From positions 110,145 through 174,144 of the forward strand of contig JALNJK010000004.1 of the NCBI GenBank assembly GCA_023268355.1: a DNA stretch of 64,000 bases, written 5' to 3'. The position numbers were made by a program, and so were the translations under genes. Below, in pieces: positions 53,275 to 61,754 of this stretch. Position 1 is the first letter of the stretch. Each line of letters begins with the position of its first letter. This DNA is from Candidatus Terraquivivens tengchongensis (GTDB taxonomy: Archaea; Thermoproteota; Nitrososphaeria_A; Caldarchaeales; Wolframiiraptoraceae). The notes beneath the pieces were generated by a model. That model made no database searches. It worked only from the letters and a program-made list of their open reading frames with translations, and was not told the origin of the DNA.

Positions 53275-54513
53275 TTAGATTCCCAACATTCTCTTTATCT
53301 TTTCTAGACTCTTAACTAGCAAATCGACCTCTGATGGAATGTTATAGATGTAGAAGCTTATTCTGGCAGATGCAACCGTTCCAAGTTTGCTATGAAGCAG
53401 CATTGCGCAATGATGACCGGCCCTTATAGCTATGCCTTCATTATCCAAAAACATTGCAAGGTCATGTGGATGTATGCCTTTGAGGTTAAAGGATATCAAT
53501 CCGCACCTTTGTTCTGGGGAACTCGGACCGTAATACGTAATTTCTCCTATACGCACAAGTACATCTAAAGCATATTCCGTTAGTTTAATTTCATGTCTCC
53601 TGATGACATCCATGCCTATATGTTGCAGGTAATCGATAGCTGCAGCTAAACCTATTGCACCTTCAACGTTTGGTGTACCTGCCTCAAACTTCCAAGGTAC
53701 GTCGTTCCACTCTGAACTTTCGAAGCCCACGGTTTTAACCATCTCACCACCTACCATGAAGGGTTCCATCTCTTCAAGCAGTCTTTCCTTTCCATATAGT
53801 ACTCCAATGCCCATAGGGCCGAGCATCTTATGTCCTGAAAATGCCATGAAATCGCAGTCTAATTGTTGCACGTCAACTGGCATGTGGGGTACGGCCTGAG
53901 CAGCATCAACAACAGTTACCGCTCCCATTTCCTTAGCATATTTTACGAGCTCACGTACTGGATTGATGGTTCCAAGAACGTTGGATGCGAACGTGAATGC
54001 AAACAGCTTTACGTCCTCATTTTTATACTTCTCAAGTTCATCAAGTCTCAAAAAACCTTCTTTGTCAAAACCAATAAGCTTAAGATTTGCTCTTTTTGAT
54101 TTTGATAAGATATGCCATGGTAGCAAATTACTATGATGTTCCATTTCAGTAGCCAGCAACATGTCACCCTCCCTCACGTTATTCTGTCCCCAACTGTACA
54201 TTACGAGATTTATCGCTTCGGTTGTGTTTCTAGTGAATACAATTTCACGAGGACTTCTGGCATTTATAAGACGTGCAACCTTCTCTCTGGCATTCTCGTA
54301 AGCAGCCGTCGCCTCCTCAGCTATGCTATAAATCCCCCTATGAACGTTGGCGTTAAACGTCTCATAGTAATTTTTTATAGCCTCGATCACCTGTATGGGT
54401 TTCTGAGTCGTCGCGGCAGAATCTAGATACACGAAGGGTTTTCCTTTCACTAACCTGTTTAATATCGGGAAGTCTTTTCTTACCCTATTACCGAGCTCAA
54501 AAGCTTCATCCAT
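53275..54513 (-). CDS. sufS: Cysteine desulfurase, SufS type
   Basis: This 412-residue PLP enzyme takes sulfur from cysteine. Motifs are KPFVYLDSAATTQKP near the start, the PLP lysine in FMAFSGHKMLGPMGIGVLYG (about 221-240), and the active-site cysteine in AIRAGHHCAMLLHSKLG (about 365-381), as in group II desulfurases. It is divergent from a SufU/IscU-like scaffold gene across a 101-bp gap, so the pair probably supplies Fe-S clusters, needed here by the AORs and TFE-beta. Confidence 0.95.
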   Translation of the reverse strand: MDEAFELGNRVRKDFPILNRLVKGKPFVYLDSAATTQKPIQVIEAIKNYYETFNANVHRGIYSIAEEATAAYENAREKVARLINARSPREIVFTRNTTEAINLVMYSWGQNNVREGDMLLATEMEHHSNLLPWHILSKSKRANLKLIGFDKEGFLRLDELEKYKNEDVKLFAFTFASNVLGTINPVRELVKYAKEMGAVTVVDAAQAVPHMPVDVQQLDCDFMAFSGHKMLGPMGIGVLYGKERLLEEMEPFMVGGEMVKTVGFESSEWNDVPWKFEAGTPNVEGAIGLAAAIDYLQHIGMDVIRRHEIKLTEYALDVLVRIGEITYYGPSSPEQRCGLISFNLKGIHPHDLAMFLDNEGIAIRAGHHCAMLLHSKLGTVASARISFYIYNIPSEVDLLVKSLEKIKRMLGI

Positions 54514-54614
54514 GTCTATCCGAAGGACGCTTTCTTTCTCTTACACTTTTAAGTTTTCGACCTATGAGGATGTTTATAAAACAGCTAAACACAATTAGTA
54601 TTTAGGGAGCATAT

Positions 54615-54998
54615 TTGCCAGAAGATTTCCCGAAACATATCCTCGACCATTATAGAAAGCCGAGGAACTACGGAGAAATAAAAGATGCAAACGTTATAGT
54701 AAAGGATTCAAATAAGCTATGCGGCGATTATGTGGAGATTTACCTAAAATTTGACGGGAACAGGATTTCCGCTATATCTTTTAAAGGTCAGGGGTGCATG
54801 ATAAGCCAAGCTTCAGCGTCGATGCTAACAGAGCTTGTAAAGGATAAAGAGGTAGAAGAGGTGTTAAAGCTTACAAAGAATGACGTAATGAAGATGTTGG
54901 GTCTAGAACTCGGCCCTGTAAAAATGAAGTGTGCTATGTTGCCGCTTGTAGTGTTAAGGAAAGGCATCGAATCTTATCTAAAAAGTCAACAAGTCTAA
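54615..54998 (+). CDS. sufU: SufU/IscU-like Fe-S scaffold or sulfur-transfer protein
   Basis: This 127-residue protein has the three conserved cysteines of the family: C in KLCGDYVEIYL (about 36), C in FKGQGCMISQASASML (about 61) and C in KMKCAMLPL (about 108), with the Asp after the first Gly. The end KCAMLPLVVLRKGI is more SufU-like, but the spacer before the third cysteine is shorter than in typical SufU. Start is a TTG with GGGAG five bases upstream; a TATA-like GTTTATAAAAC lies near 54570. It is paired with sufS. Confidence 0.9.
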   Translation: MPEDFPKHILDHYRKPRNYGEIKDANVIVKDSNKLCGDYVEIYLKFDGNRISAISFKGQGCMISQASASMLTELVKDKEVEEVLKLTKNDVMKMLGLELGPVKMKCAMLPLVVLRKGIESYLKSQQV

Positions 54999-55026
54999 CA
55001 CCTGGCGTAATAAGCCCCCGATAGAA

Positions 55027-55038
55027 ATATATAAAAAG
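55027..55038 (+). promoter_or_regulatory. TATA box of a leaderless gene
   Basis: ATATATAAAAAG is centred about 25 bp before the ATG at 55057, which would place the transcript start at the start codon. It is among the clearest archaeal promoter elements in the window. Confidence 0.55.
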
Positions 55039-55056
55039 ACGTTAGACCATAAATGT

Positions 55057-55353
55057 ATGGTCTCATGGTCTACGGCTCTTAAGAAGGCATCAATATACGT
55101 TGGTTTTATAATAATATGGGCAATAATAGGCTTTGTGATCTTTAGCATTGGGTTTGTTGTCGGAGGGTTCAATGTGCAGCCTGGACCATTTGATGTCCCT
55201 ATACCTATTATGGCTAATCCTTTAGCGTTTCTTGTATTTTTCATAATAGGTTACTTCATTATCCTCCTCGGAATGATGGCTACATTCTTTAAAATAATGG
55301 CGGAAATTACTGCCGAAGAAGTTGAAAGGAGACTCAGAACGAGTTCCAGCTAA
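55057..55353 (+). CDS. Small two-helix membrane protein of unknown function
   Basis: This 98-residue protein has two long hydrophobic segments (about 13-36, IYVGFIIIWAIIGFVIFSIGFVVGG, and about 53-77, LAFLVFFIIGYFIILLGMMATFF) joined by a Pro-rich loop (QPGPFDVPIPIM). A basic/acidic cytoplasmic end (EITAEEVERRLRTSSS) follows. I do not recognise the family. The strong TATA box and native-looking codons support a real gene. It converges with mntP. Confidence 0.65.
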   Translation: MVSWSTALKKASIYVGFIIIWAIIGFVIFSIGFVVGGFNVQPGPFDVPIPIMANPLAFLVFFIIGYFIILLGMMATFFKIMAEITAEEVERRLRTSSS

Positions 55354-55371
55354 TTCCATTTTATTTACAAG

Positions 55372-55923
55372 TTAAACAAAAACCATGTGTTCTAGTAGTA
55401 TTTCTATTCCGATGAGTATTAGGATAATTCCTCCCACAATTTGTGTCACTCTACCAAAAATATGTTTAAGTTCTTCTCCAATGAGTATGCCCAAAAATGA
55501 GAAAACAAACGTCACGAAACCGAATACGAGTATGGGCATTATGATTGAAGTTGTTAATAATCCAATAACTATCCCGACGGAAAATGCGTCAATGCTCGTA
55601 GCTATCGAAAGCATGAGTAAGTTTCGAAAGTTTAGGGTCATACTTTTGCACTCTTTCTGAAAAAATTCATATATCATCTTACAACCAACAAAGCTAAGGA
55701 GACCAAAAGCCAACCAGTGGTCAAAAGCCGAGACAACATCTATCAAGCTTTTACCTAAAAGCCAGCCCAGCAAAGGCATAAATGCCTGAAACGAGCCAAA
55801 AGATATGCCTACCTTGAAAGCCGTGCTTATGCGCGCACTCTCAGTCATCCCGCTTGCGATTGAAACGGAAAAGCAGTCCATAGCCAAGCCAACAGCTACG
55901 ATGAATGCGGTTATGATGTCCAT
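55372..55923 (-). CDS. mntP: Putative manganese efflux pump MntP
   Basis: This 183-residue protein has six predicted membrane helices. It carries two copies of the family signature with a membrane-embedded Asp: GLAMDCFSVSIASGM (about 13-27) and ATSIDAFSVGIVIGL (about 106-120). MntP exports Mn2+ in bacteria; the same role here is by family. No regulator is adjacent. It is close upstream of the tRNA-Arg gene region on the same strand. Confidence 0.92.
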   Translation of the reverse strand: MDIITAFIVAVGLAMDCFSVSIASGMTESARISTAFKVGISFGSFQAFMPLLGWLLGKSLIDVVSAFDHWLAFGLLSFVGCKMIYEFFQKECKSMTLNFRNLLMLSIATSIDAFSVGIVIGLLTTSIIMPILVFGFVTFVFSFLGILIGEELKHIFGRVTQIVGGIILILIGIEILLEHMVFV

Positions 55924-55974
55924 TTACTCATTCGACTTTTGTTCTGGTATTTTTACTTTCATGATGGGAATTGA

Positions 55975-56063
55975 TGGGCCCGGCGGGACTTGAACCCGCG
56001 ACCTCCGGCTCCGCAGGCATACGCGTGTTATTCGACGCCCTGTCCATTCTAGGCTACGGGCCC
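55975..56063 (-). tRNA. tRNA-Arg(GCG) with a 14-nt intron at position 29/30
   Basis: On the reverse strand a 7-bp acceptor stem (GGGCCCG with CGGGCCC), a D arm with G18G19, and a T arm (GCGGG TTCAAGT CCCGC) are clear. The middle is 14 nt too long. Removing 56019-56032 (AATAACACGCGTAT) gives a perfect anticodon stem TCGGC/GCCGG and a 7-nt loop CTGCGGA with anticodon GCG, reading Arg CGC. The mature tRNA is then 75 nt without CCA, which is not encoded. At the junctions a CAGG/CCTG helix, a 3-nt bulge at the 3' site and a GCGT/GCGT central helix form a relaxed bulge-helix-loop, placing cuts exactly at these borders. Exons are 56063-56033 and 56018-55975. Confidence 0.92.
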
Positions 56064-56223
56064 GAACGGGTCATTACATATCATGTTGACTGGCCAGACT
56101 TAACCTTTTTTACAACGTTCAAAACGCTAATGGTTGTAGTTCTACCATCCTATTAAGCATAAAAAGTTAAAATACACTGGATGGACAGTTTTGCAGGAAA
56201 GTATTCAGAGGGTTGATTAACCA

Positions 56224-59118
56224 TTGTCGAAACCGGGTAATGGTTCTATAGATAGTCCGGTGGCGTATGAAGCAAAATGGGCTAAGCTATGGCGAGAGGC
56301 TAAGGTATTCGAGGCTGACCCTATTAAGGGTAAACCAAAGTTCTTTGTCTGCGTCCCTTACTCTTATCAAAACGGCCCACTGCACCTTGGACATGCCTTC
56401 ACATTCACACGTGGTGACAGCTATGCAAGATTTAGACGAATGCAGGGCTTTAATGTGCTTTTTCCTTGGTCTTGGCACTGGACAGGAGAAGCAGTTGCTG
56501 GTACGAGTGAACGATTAAAACGTGGCGACCCAGCCATAGTGAGACTGTTGAGAGACATTGACAAAGTTCCAGAAGAGTTAATACCGCGTTTTACGGATCC
56601 TGCCTTCATCTGCAAATACTACACAACTGAGAATAAAAAAGTCGTTGACGCTATGGGTTTTTCCGTTGATTGGAGAAGGGAGTTCTACACGACGAATTTA
56701 CATCCCTACTACAGTAAGTTCATCAATTGGCAGTACCTGAAGTTACGTGAAAAGGGTTTCGTTAGCAAAGGTGAGCACCCTGTAGTATGGTGTCCCAATT
56801 GCCAAAGCGCAACAGGCGACCACGATAGGCTAATTGGTGAGGGTATAGTCCCCGAAGAATATACGCTTGTATTCTTCAAGTGTGATGATTTTTATCTAGC
56901 AGCTGGTACATTAAGGCCTGAAACTATATTCGGTGCTACGAACGTTTGGCTCAACCCAGATGCAGAATATGTACTGATTGAATACGATGACAAAAAAGTT
57001 TTGGTAAGCAAAAGGGCAGCAGAAAAGTTGCTGGAGCAAAAGCATGCAATCAACATAATAAAATCGATCAACGCTAAGGATCTTATAGGAAAAAAATGCA
57101 AAGCTCCAATTACTGGTGTAGAGCTGCCTATACTCCCTGCAAACTTTGTCGACCCGGATGTTGTATCTGGCGTCGTATATAGTGTTCCTGCCCATGCACC
57201 CTATGATTACGTAGCACTCCTAGAGTTGCAAAGAAGTGCAAACATGAATGCTGAACTACTTAGGGTATTGAATCCAATATCAATAATAAGTGTGCCAGGA
57301 TACGGTGACTTTCCTGCAATCGAGATAGTAAAAAGGATGGGAATATCGAGTCAAAATGATGAAAGGTTGGATGAGGCGACTAAGGAAATTTACACCAAAG
57401 AGTTCCATGAAGGTGTCATGAAAGATAATTGCGGTGAATATTCGGGTCTACCCGTAAGAGTAGCAAGGGATGCTATCAAAACAAGACTCATCTCGACAGG
57501 TTTGGGTGACGTGATGTACGATCTTTCTGCTAAAGTCATTTGTCGTTGTGGTACTGAATGTCTAGTAAAGATTGTGAAGGACCAATGGTTCCTTACGTAC
57601 TCCAACCCCGAATGGAAGGAAAAAGTGAAGCTACACATAATGAGGATGGGTATATTCCCTGAAGAAGCGAGACAATGGTTCCTAAATGTCGTGGACTGGC
57701 TTCGCGATTGGGCTTGTACGAGGAAGACGGGATTGGGGACACCGCTACCATGGGACAGCTCGTGGATAGTCGAAACGTTAAGCGATTCGACAATATATCC
57801 TGCATTATACACGATCAGTAAGTACATGAACAATGGAACAGTCAAGCCTGAACAGCTTACATCAGAAGTTTTCGATTACGTTTTCTTAGGAGTCGGAGAC
57901 TTGATAACCATTTCGAAAAAAACTAACATTCCAGAGAAAGTATTAAAAGATATGAGGGATGAATTCCTTTACTGGTATCCTGTTGATTGCAGGATATCCG
58001 CCAAGGAGCTTGTACCCAACCATCTGACATTTTACATTTTCCAACATGTTGCGCTTTTCGATGAAAACCTTTGGCCTAGATGCGTTAGCGTCAATGGTAT
58101 GATAACCATCGAGGGCGAAAAGATGAGTAAGAGCAAGGGCAACATGATACCGATAAAGACGGCTCTGGCGAAGTATGGAGCTGACGCAACTAGGTGTACA
58201 CTTCTACTTGCTGCAGAGGACATGGACGACCCTGATTGGAGAGATAAGAATGCCCAGGAGGTCAGAAGGATGTTGGACCTACTCCTCAAGATAGTTGACG
58301 AAGTTTCATCCTCAGAACTGGAAACCAACGAGAATAGGTTGGATAGGTGGCTCATCAGCAGGATGTTCAAGAGGGTGAAGAGTGTAACCGATGCCATGGA
58401 ATCGCTAAAGACTAGGACGGCCTGCCACGAGGCTTTGTACGGTATGTACAACGATTGGAAGTGGTACGCGAGAAGGAGAAAGAAGTTATCGCGCTCAGCA
58501 TTAAGGTTCTTGGATACGTGGATAAGGTTGCTGGCACCTTTTGCACCATTCACAGCCGAGGAAGCTTGGTCAAAGCTTGGTCGTGAAGGTTTCGCATCCT
58601 TAGCTAAGTGGCCCGATTACCGTGTCGAAGAGGTTGACGAGCTAGCCGAGGCGGCAGAGGACCTGCTAGCAAAGCTGTTAAGGGACATCAGGGAAATAGT
58701 AGAAGTTGTAGGAGGAAAACCAAGCAAAGTCCATGTATACGTCTCTTCTAAGTGGAAGCTGGATGTGTTGTCCATCATACTGAACTTTGACTTGAAAGAG
58801 ATTATGAGGAACCCGAGTGCGGCAATCAAAGAATCTTTGAAGAATTTTCCAGAAAAGAAAAAAGAAATGCCGACATTCGTCAAGAAACTCATAGAACACG
58901 TTTCAACGTTCCCGTCAGAAACCCCGAAAAAGGTTTTGCTAGAATTGGCCTCACAGGAGAAGGGAATATACGAGGAAGCTAAAAGTTTCTTGGAATCTGA
59001 GATCGGATGTCCATTTTACATCTGGATCGAAGACGAGCAAGGCATATACGACCCATCAGGAAAATCTAAGCAAGCATTACCGCTAAGGCCTGGGATCTTC
59101 GTCGAAATGAACCGCTAA
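56224..59118 (+). CDS. leuS: Leucyl-tRNA synthetase, archaeal type
   Basis: This 964-residue class I synthetase has the HIGH-type motif HLGH in NGPLHLGHAFTFTRGD (about 55-70). The large editing domain inserted in the catalytic core (about 200-420) includes LRPETIFGATNVWLNPD. KMSKS appears as GEKMSKSKGNMIP (about 632-644), and an anticodon-binding and C-terminal extension follow. The start is a TTG; upstream sequence has A/T-rich boxes (GCATAAAAAGTTAAAATAC, near 56157-56175). A DUF434 gene follows 18 bp downstream on the same strand. Confidence 0.97.
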   Translation: MSKPGNGSIDSPVAYEAKWAKLWREAKVFEADPIKGKPKFFVCVPYSYQNGPLHLGHAFTFTRGDSYARFRRMQGFNVLFPWSWHWTGEAVAGTSERLKRGDPAIVRLLRDIDKVPEELIPRFTDPAFICKYYTTENKKVVDAMGFSVDWRREFYTTNLHPYYSKFINWQYLKLREKGFVSKGEHPVVWCPNCQSATGDHDRLIGEGIVPEEYTLVFFKCDDFYLAAGTLRPETIFGATNVWLNPDAEYVLIEYDDKKVLVSKRAAEKLLEQKHAINIIKSINAKDLIGKKCKAPITGVELPILPANFVDPDVVSGVVYSVPAHAPYDYVALLELQRSANMNAELLRVLNPISIISVPGYGDFPAIEIVKRMGISSQNDERLDEATKEIYTKEFHEGVMKDNCGEYSGLPVRVARDAIKTRLISTGLGDVMYDLSAKVICRCGTECLVKIVKDQWFLTYSNPEWKEKVKLHIMRMGIFPEEARQWFLNVVDWLRDWACTRKTGLGTPLPWDSSWIVETLSDSTIYPALYTISKYMNNGTVKPEQLTSEVFDYVFLGVGDLITISKKTNIPEKVLKDMRDEFLYWYPVDCRISAKELVPNHLTFYIFQHVALFDENLWPRCVSVNGMITIEGEKMSKSKGNMIPIKTALAKYGADATRCTLLLAAEDMDDPDWRDKNAQEVRRMLDLLLKIVDEVSSSELETNENRLDRWLISRMFKRVKSVTDAMESLKTRTACHEALYGMYNDWKWYARRRKKLSRSALRFLDTWIRLLAPFAPFTAEEAWSKLGREGFASLAKWPDYRVEEVDELAEAAEDLLAKLLRDIREIVEVVGGKPSKVHVYVSSKWKLDVLSIILNFDLKEIMRNPSAAIKESLKNFPEKKKEMPTFVKKLIEHVSTFPSETPKKVLLELASQEKGIYEEAKSFLESEIGCPFYIWIEDEQGIYDPSGKSKQALPLRPGIFVEMNR

Positions 59119-59136
59119 GGTAAATAGGCGGACCTT

Positions 59137-59820
59137 ATGGACGATGTTCAATGGGTAAAAAATGTCTGGGATAAATTGGTTAAGGCAGTCGAAGATATGA
59201 GGTACCTGCTGGACAGGGGCTACAAAAGGGAAGCTGCTGCTAATTTCGTAGCAAGCAAATACGTCCTCGATAAGATGGGTAGAAGCATACTATACCGATG
59301 CGTGTATTCTTCAGAAGATGCTAAGAGAGTAAAGGAAAAGGCCGTGAGCCCGGAGATGTTGAAAGGTAGCGAGGTTGCAGTAGATGGTTTTAACGTATTG
59401 AACACTTTACACTCGTTCATGAACGGTAAGTTATTGGTGCTTTGCGACGACGGTGTTGTAAGGGATGTCTCAGAAGTTCACGGAGAATTTAGACCGACGG
59501 GCATTACTGAGGGGCTGATAAGGATGAGTGTCAGGACCCTAAAGGAGCTCGATGTTGCGGCCGCCTCCTTTTACTATGAAAGCCAGATAAGCAAGAGCGG
59601 CGAAATATCCGCCCTCACGAGACGTATTCTACAGGAAGAGCGTGTGGAAGGCTTAGTGGAGGCTGAGAAAAGCGTTGATTCCGCGCTTCTTAGATATAAC
59701 CGTATAGTCATCACGAGCGACTCGGTCGTGATACATAGGGCGGATAGGTTCTTTGACTTAGCGGGTTACATCATTTTGAGAGAAAAGCCGCCAAACTTGA
59801 TATCGTTAAGGAATGTTTGA
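59137..59820 (+). CDS. DUF434-family protein
   Basis: This 227-residue soluble protein resembles the archaeal DUF434 family, with the conserved GYKREAAANFVASKY near the start and the central block VAVDGFNVLNTLHSFMNGKLLVLCDDGVVRDVSEVHG (about 82-118), rich in acidic residues. The VDGFNVL segment recalls the first Asp of PIN/NYN-type RNases, and ITSDSVVI near the end has a similar flavour, so a nuclease role is possible but not shown. It overlaps the convergent HhH-GPD gene by 15 bp. Confidence 0.8.
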   Translation: MDDVQWVKNVWDKLVKAVEDMRYLLDRGYKREAAANFVASKYVLDKMGRSILYRCVYSSEDAKRVKEKAVSPEMLKGSEVAVDGFNVLNTLHSFMNGKLLVLCDDGVVRDVSEVHGEFRPTGITEGLIRMSVRTLKELDVAAASFYYESQISKSGEISALTRRILQEERVEGLVEAEKSVDSALLRYNRIVITSDSVVIHRADRFFDLAGYIILREKPPNLISLRNV

Positions 59821-60528
59821 TGCTTGCCTGTATGCGGATGTATAGCAGGCATCGCTAATAGGACATCTCAAACAGTCGGGTTTTAAGGAGCGACATGCAA
59901 CCTTCGTTATGACGAGTGAAGATGCATAGAATAGCTTATAACTGAAGAGATCCTTTGACAATTCTGATTCGATAAACTTCCTTAAAGCTTCGTAACTCTT
60001 GGGAACTTTAAAGCCTAAGCGTTCCAGAATTCTGGTGACTAGCCTTGAAGCTGGAAATATTAGATGGTTGCCTGCAAATAGTAGGATGGAGTCCGCCGTT
60101 TCATATCCTATACCATTCAGTCTTAAAAGTTCTGTCCTAACTTCTTTCGTGTCTCTGTTTATAAAATGCCTCCAACCGCCAGCTCTGATAACAGCATCGG
60201 CAAGTTCTTTCAGCTTTTTAGATTTTTCAGAATGCATGCCGACGGACCTTATGCATTTTCTTATGGAACTCAGGTCAGATTCCTTGATGGCAGCAAAGCT
60301 GTTTAGACGTGCTGCCCTTAAGTTCTTGTACGCCTCCTTTACGTTCTCCCATCTCGTCTGCTGGACGAGCACGGCCGTTATGGCAACTTCTTCTGGGTCT
60401 TCTAAGCCTCCCCACCATTTCGGCGAATGGGCATCGCATGGGTGCCAGTCGAAAGACGGTAAAAGTCCCATCAGTCTACTTTGATAAATATTAAGTAAGT
60501 AGTTTATGGAAAGCTCTGGATTTCGCAT
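59806..60528 (-). CDS. Endonuclease III-related HhH-GPD protein with altered catalytic residues
   Basis: This 240-residue protein has the helix-hairpin-helix (LLRLNGIGYETADSILLFAGN, about 133-153) and a C-terminal [4Fe-4S] motif C-x6-C-x2-C-x5-C (about 212-228), as in endonuclease III and MutY. At the two catalytic positions it differs: the Lys of G-x-G-x-K-T-A is Glu, and the Asp of the usual V-D-T-H segment aligns with Ser in FPASRLVTRIL. It is closest in feel to the COG2231 group of base-excision glycosylases. It may be a diverged glycosylase or a DNA-lesion binder. It lies five bases downstream of nurA. Confidence 0.85.
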   Translation of the reverse strand: MRNPELSINYLLNIYQSRLMGLLPSFDWHPCDAHSPKWWGGLEDPEEVAITAVLVQQTRWENVKEAYKNLRAARLNSFAAIKESDLSSIRKCIRSVGMHSEKSKKLKELADAVIRAGGWRHFINRDTKEVRTELLRLNGIGYETADSILLFAGNHLIFPASRLVTRILERLGFKVPKSYEALRKFIESELSKDLFSYKLFYASSLVITKVACRSLKPDCLRCPISDACYTSAYRQASNIP

Positions 60529-60533
60529 TATGC

Positions 60534-61754
60534 CTACTCTTCCTTCTGGGGATTGAATCTACTAAACAGGGTAAGAAGTACGCTTTGTTCCACGCCAGCC
60601 CTAAGAAGCCGTGCTTCAACCTCTTCAGCAAATTCTTTTGCAACACCCTTAGGTAAGCTTACAAGGCTGTCAACAATGTCGAGCGGAAACGGAAGACCTG
60701 TTGCGGGATCTCTTGATGCGTAGACGTACCATAAAGCCTTCTTAACCCACTCGGGATCGCTCCCTTTCCAAAACTCGACGCATACTGGTGGATAATCATC
60801 CATGGTCTTAATATAACAACGCTTCATATCCATGATGTACTGCAAGTAAGACTTGTCACCTAAGTCTGCTTTAATCTGAACCTCTAGCCTCCTTATAGTC
60901 TCATTTAAAATGGTTTCTGGGTCTTTGCCCTTTGATTCCTTTGACACGTTCCTATACCAGTTTAGTATATTGAAATTTACGCTAAAAGCCTCGTCATACG
61001 AAAAAAGCGTACGAGCTTCCATAATCATGTTTAAAAGCGTACGATCATTCAAATGTATCGGTTTACTTGTTGGGTCTTTGTAGGCAAACCAGCCGTCTAT
61101 AGAAGCAGTATTCACTCTCTTTATTACACCCAAAGCTCTGCCAGATTCTATTAACTCAATAGTTAGCTTAGTTACCTCTTTCACTAGCTCTCTGCCTGTC
61201 TTGAACCCAGTATCTTTGCCGAATGGTATCCAGTCAATTTCCTCATCTAGAATCTCGCTACATCTTGTCCTGTAACCAAAAAAGCTACCGTCTAGTAACA
61301 ATATGTCCGGTGAATATTTTTTCAACACTCGCTGAGCCATTAACCTTTCGTAATATGTCATGAAAAGTTCGACAATCTTGGAAAATTTATCGTGCGGTAT
61401 GATCTGTCGATCGCTGTAGTAATCGCTAATAAATTCTTCTTCAAGCCCGTCTAAGCCTTTGAATAATTTATAAGCGCTTGCAAAGAGAGCATATCGTAAG
61501 CCTATGCGCTCGTTACAGACAGGTGTATCAGAACCATCGACGCAAGCAACTAGAAGCTCTTCCCAACCTTCGTAGCTTTCTAGCCTCCTTATCTTCAGCA
61601 TACTCTTTAGCTTCTTAATGAGGTCTGCGTTGATTATGTTAGCCTGAATTAATTTTTGAGCCTCTGCCTCGGCCAATTCGAAAAACCTGGTTTGCAATAC
61701 TTTGGGCATCCTGCTCCAATCAGGATATCCATCAAGCTCTGGTTGAGCGCCCAA
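60534..61754 (-). CDS. nurA: 5'-3' nuclease NurA
   Basis: NurA is the nuclease partner of the HerA translocase in archaeal end resection. The 406-residue protein shows the metal-binding motifs LLVACVDGSDTPV (about 67-79) and DILLLDGSFFG (about 150-160), and a late acidic segment PFPLDIVDSLVSLP near residue 360. The start is a TTG with GGAGG six bases upstream, overlapping the end of herA by 23 bp, so the two are translationally coupled. Mre11 and Rad50, often adjacent, are not in this window. Confidence 0.9.
   Translation of the reverse strand: MGAQPELDGYPDWSRMPKVLQTRFFELAEAEAQKLIQANIINADLIKKLKSMLKIRRLESYEGWEELLVACVDGSDTPVCNERIGLRYALFASAYKLFKGLDGLEEEFISDYYSDRQIIPHDKFSKIVELFMTYYERLMAQRVLKKYSPDILLLDGSFFGYRTRCSEILDEEIDWIPFGKDTGFKTGRELVKEVTKLTIELIESGRALGVIKRVNTASIDGWFAYKDPTSKPIHLNDRTLLNMIMEARTLFSYDEAFSVNFNILNWYRNVSKESKGKDPETILNETIRRLEVQIKADLGDKSYLQYIMDMKRCYIKTMDDYPPVCVEFWKGSDPEWVKKALWYVYASRDPATGLPFPLDIVDSLVSLPKGVAKEFAEEVEARLLRAGVEQSVLLTLFSRFNPQKEE

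Noticed and set aside
55971..56156. Forward 61-codon ORF across the tRNA-Arg gene
   Set aside because: It is created by the tRNA sequence on the opposite strand; its start resembles the common false protein derived from tRNA genes.
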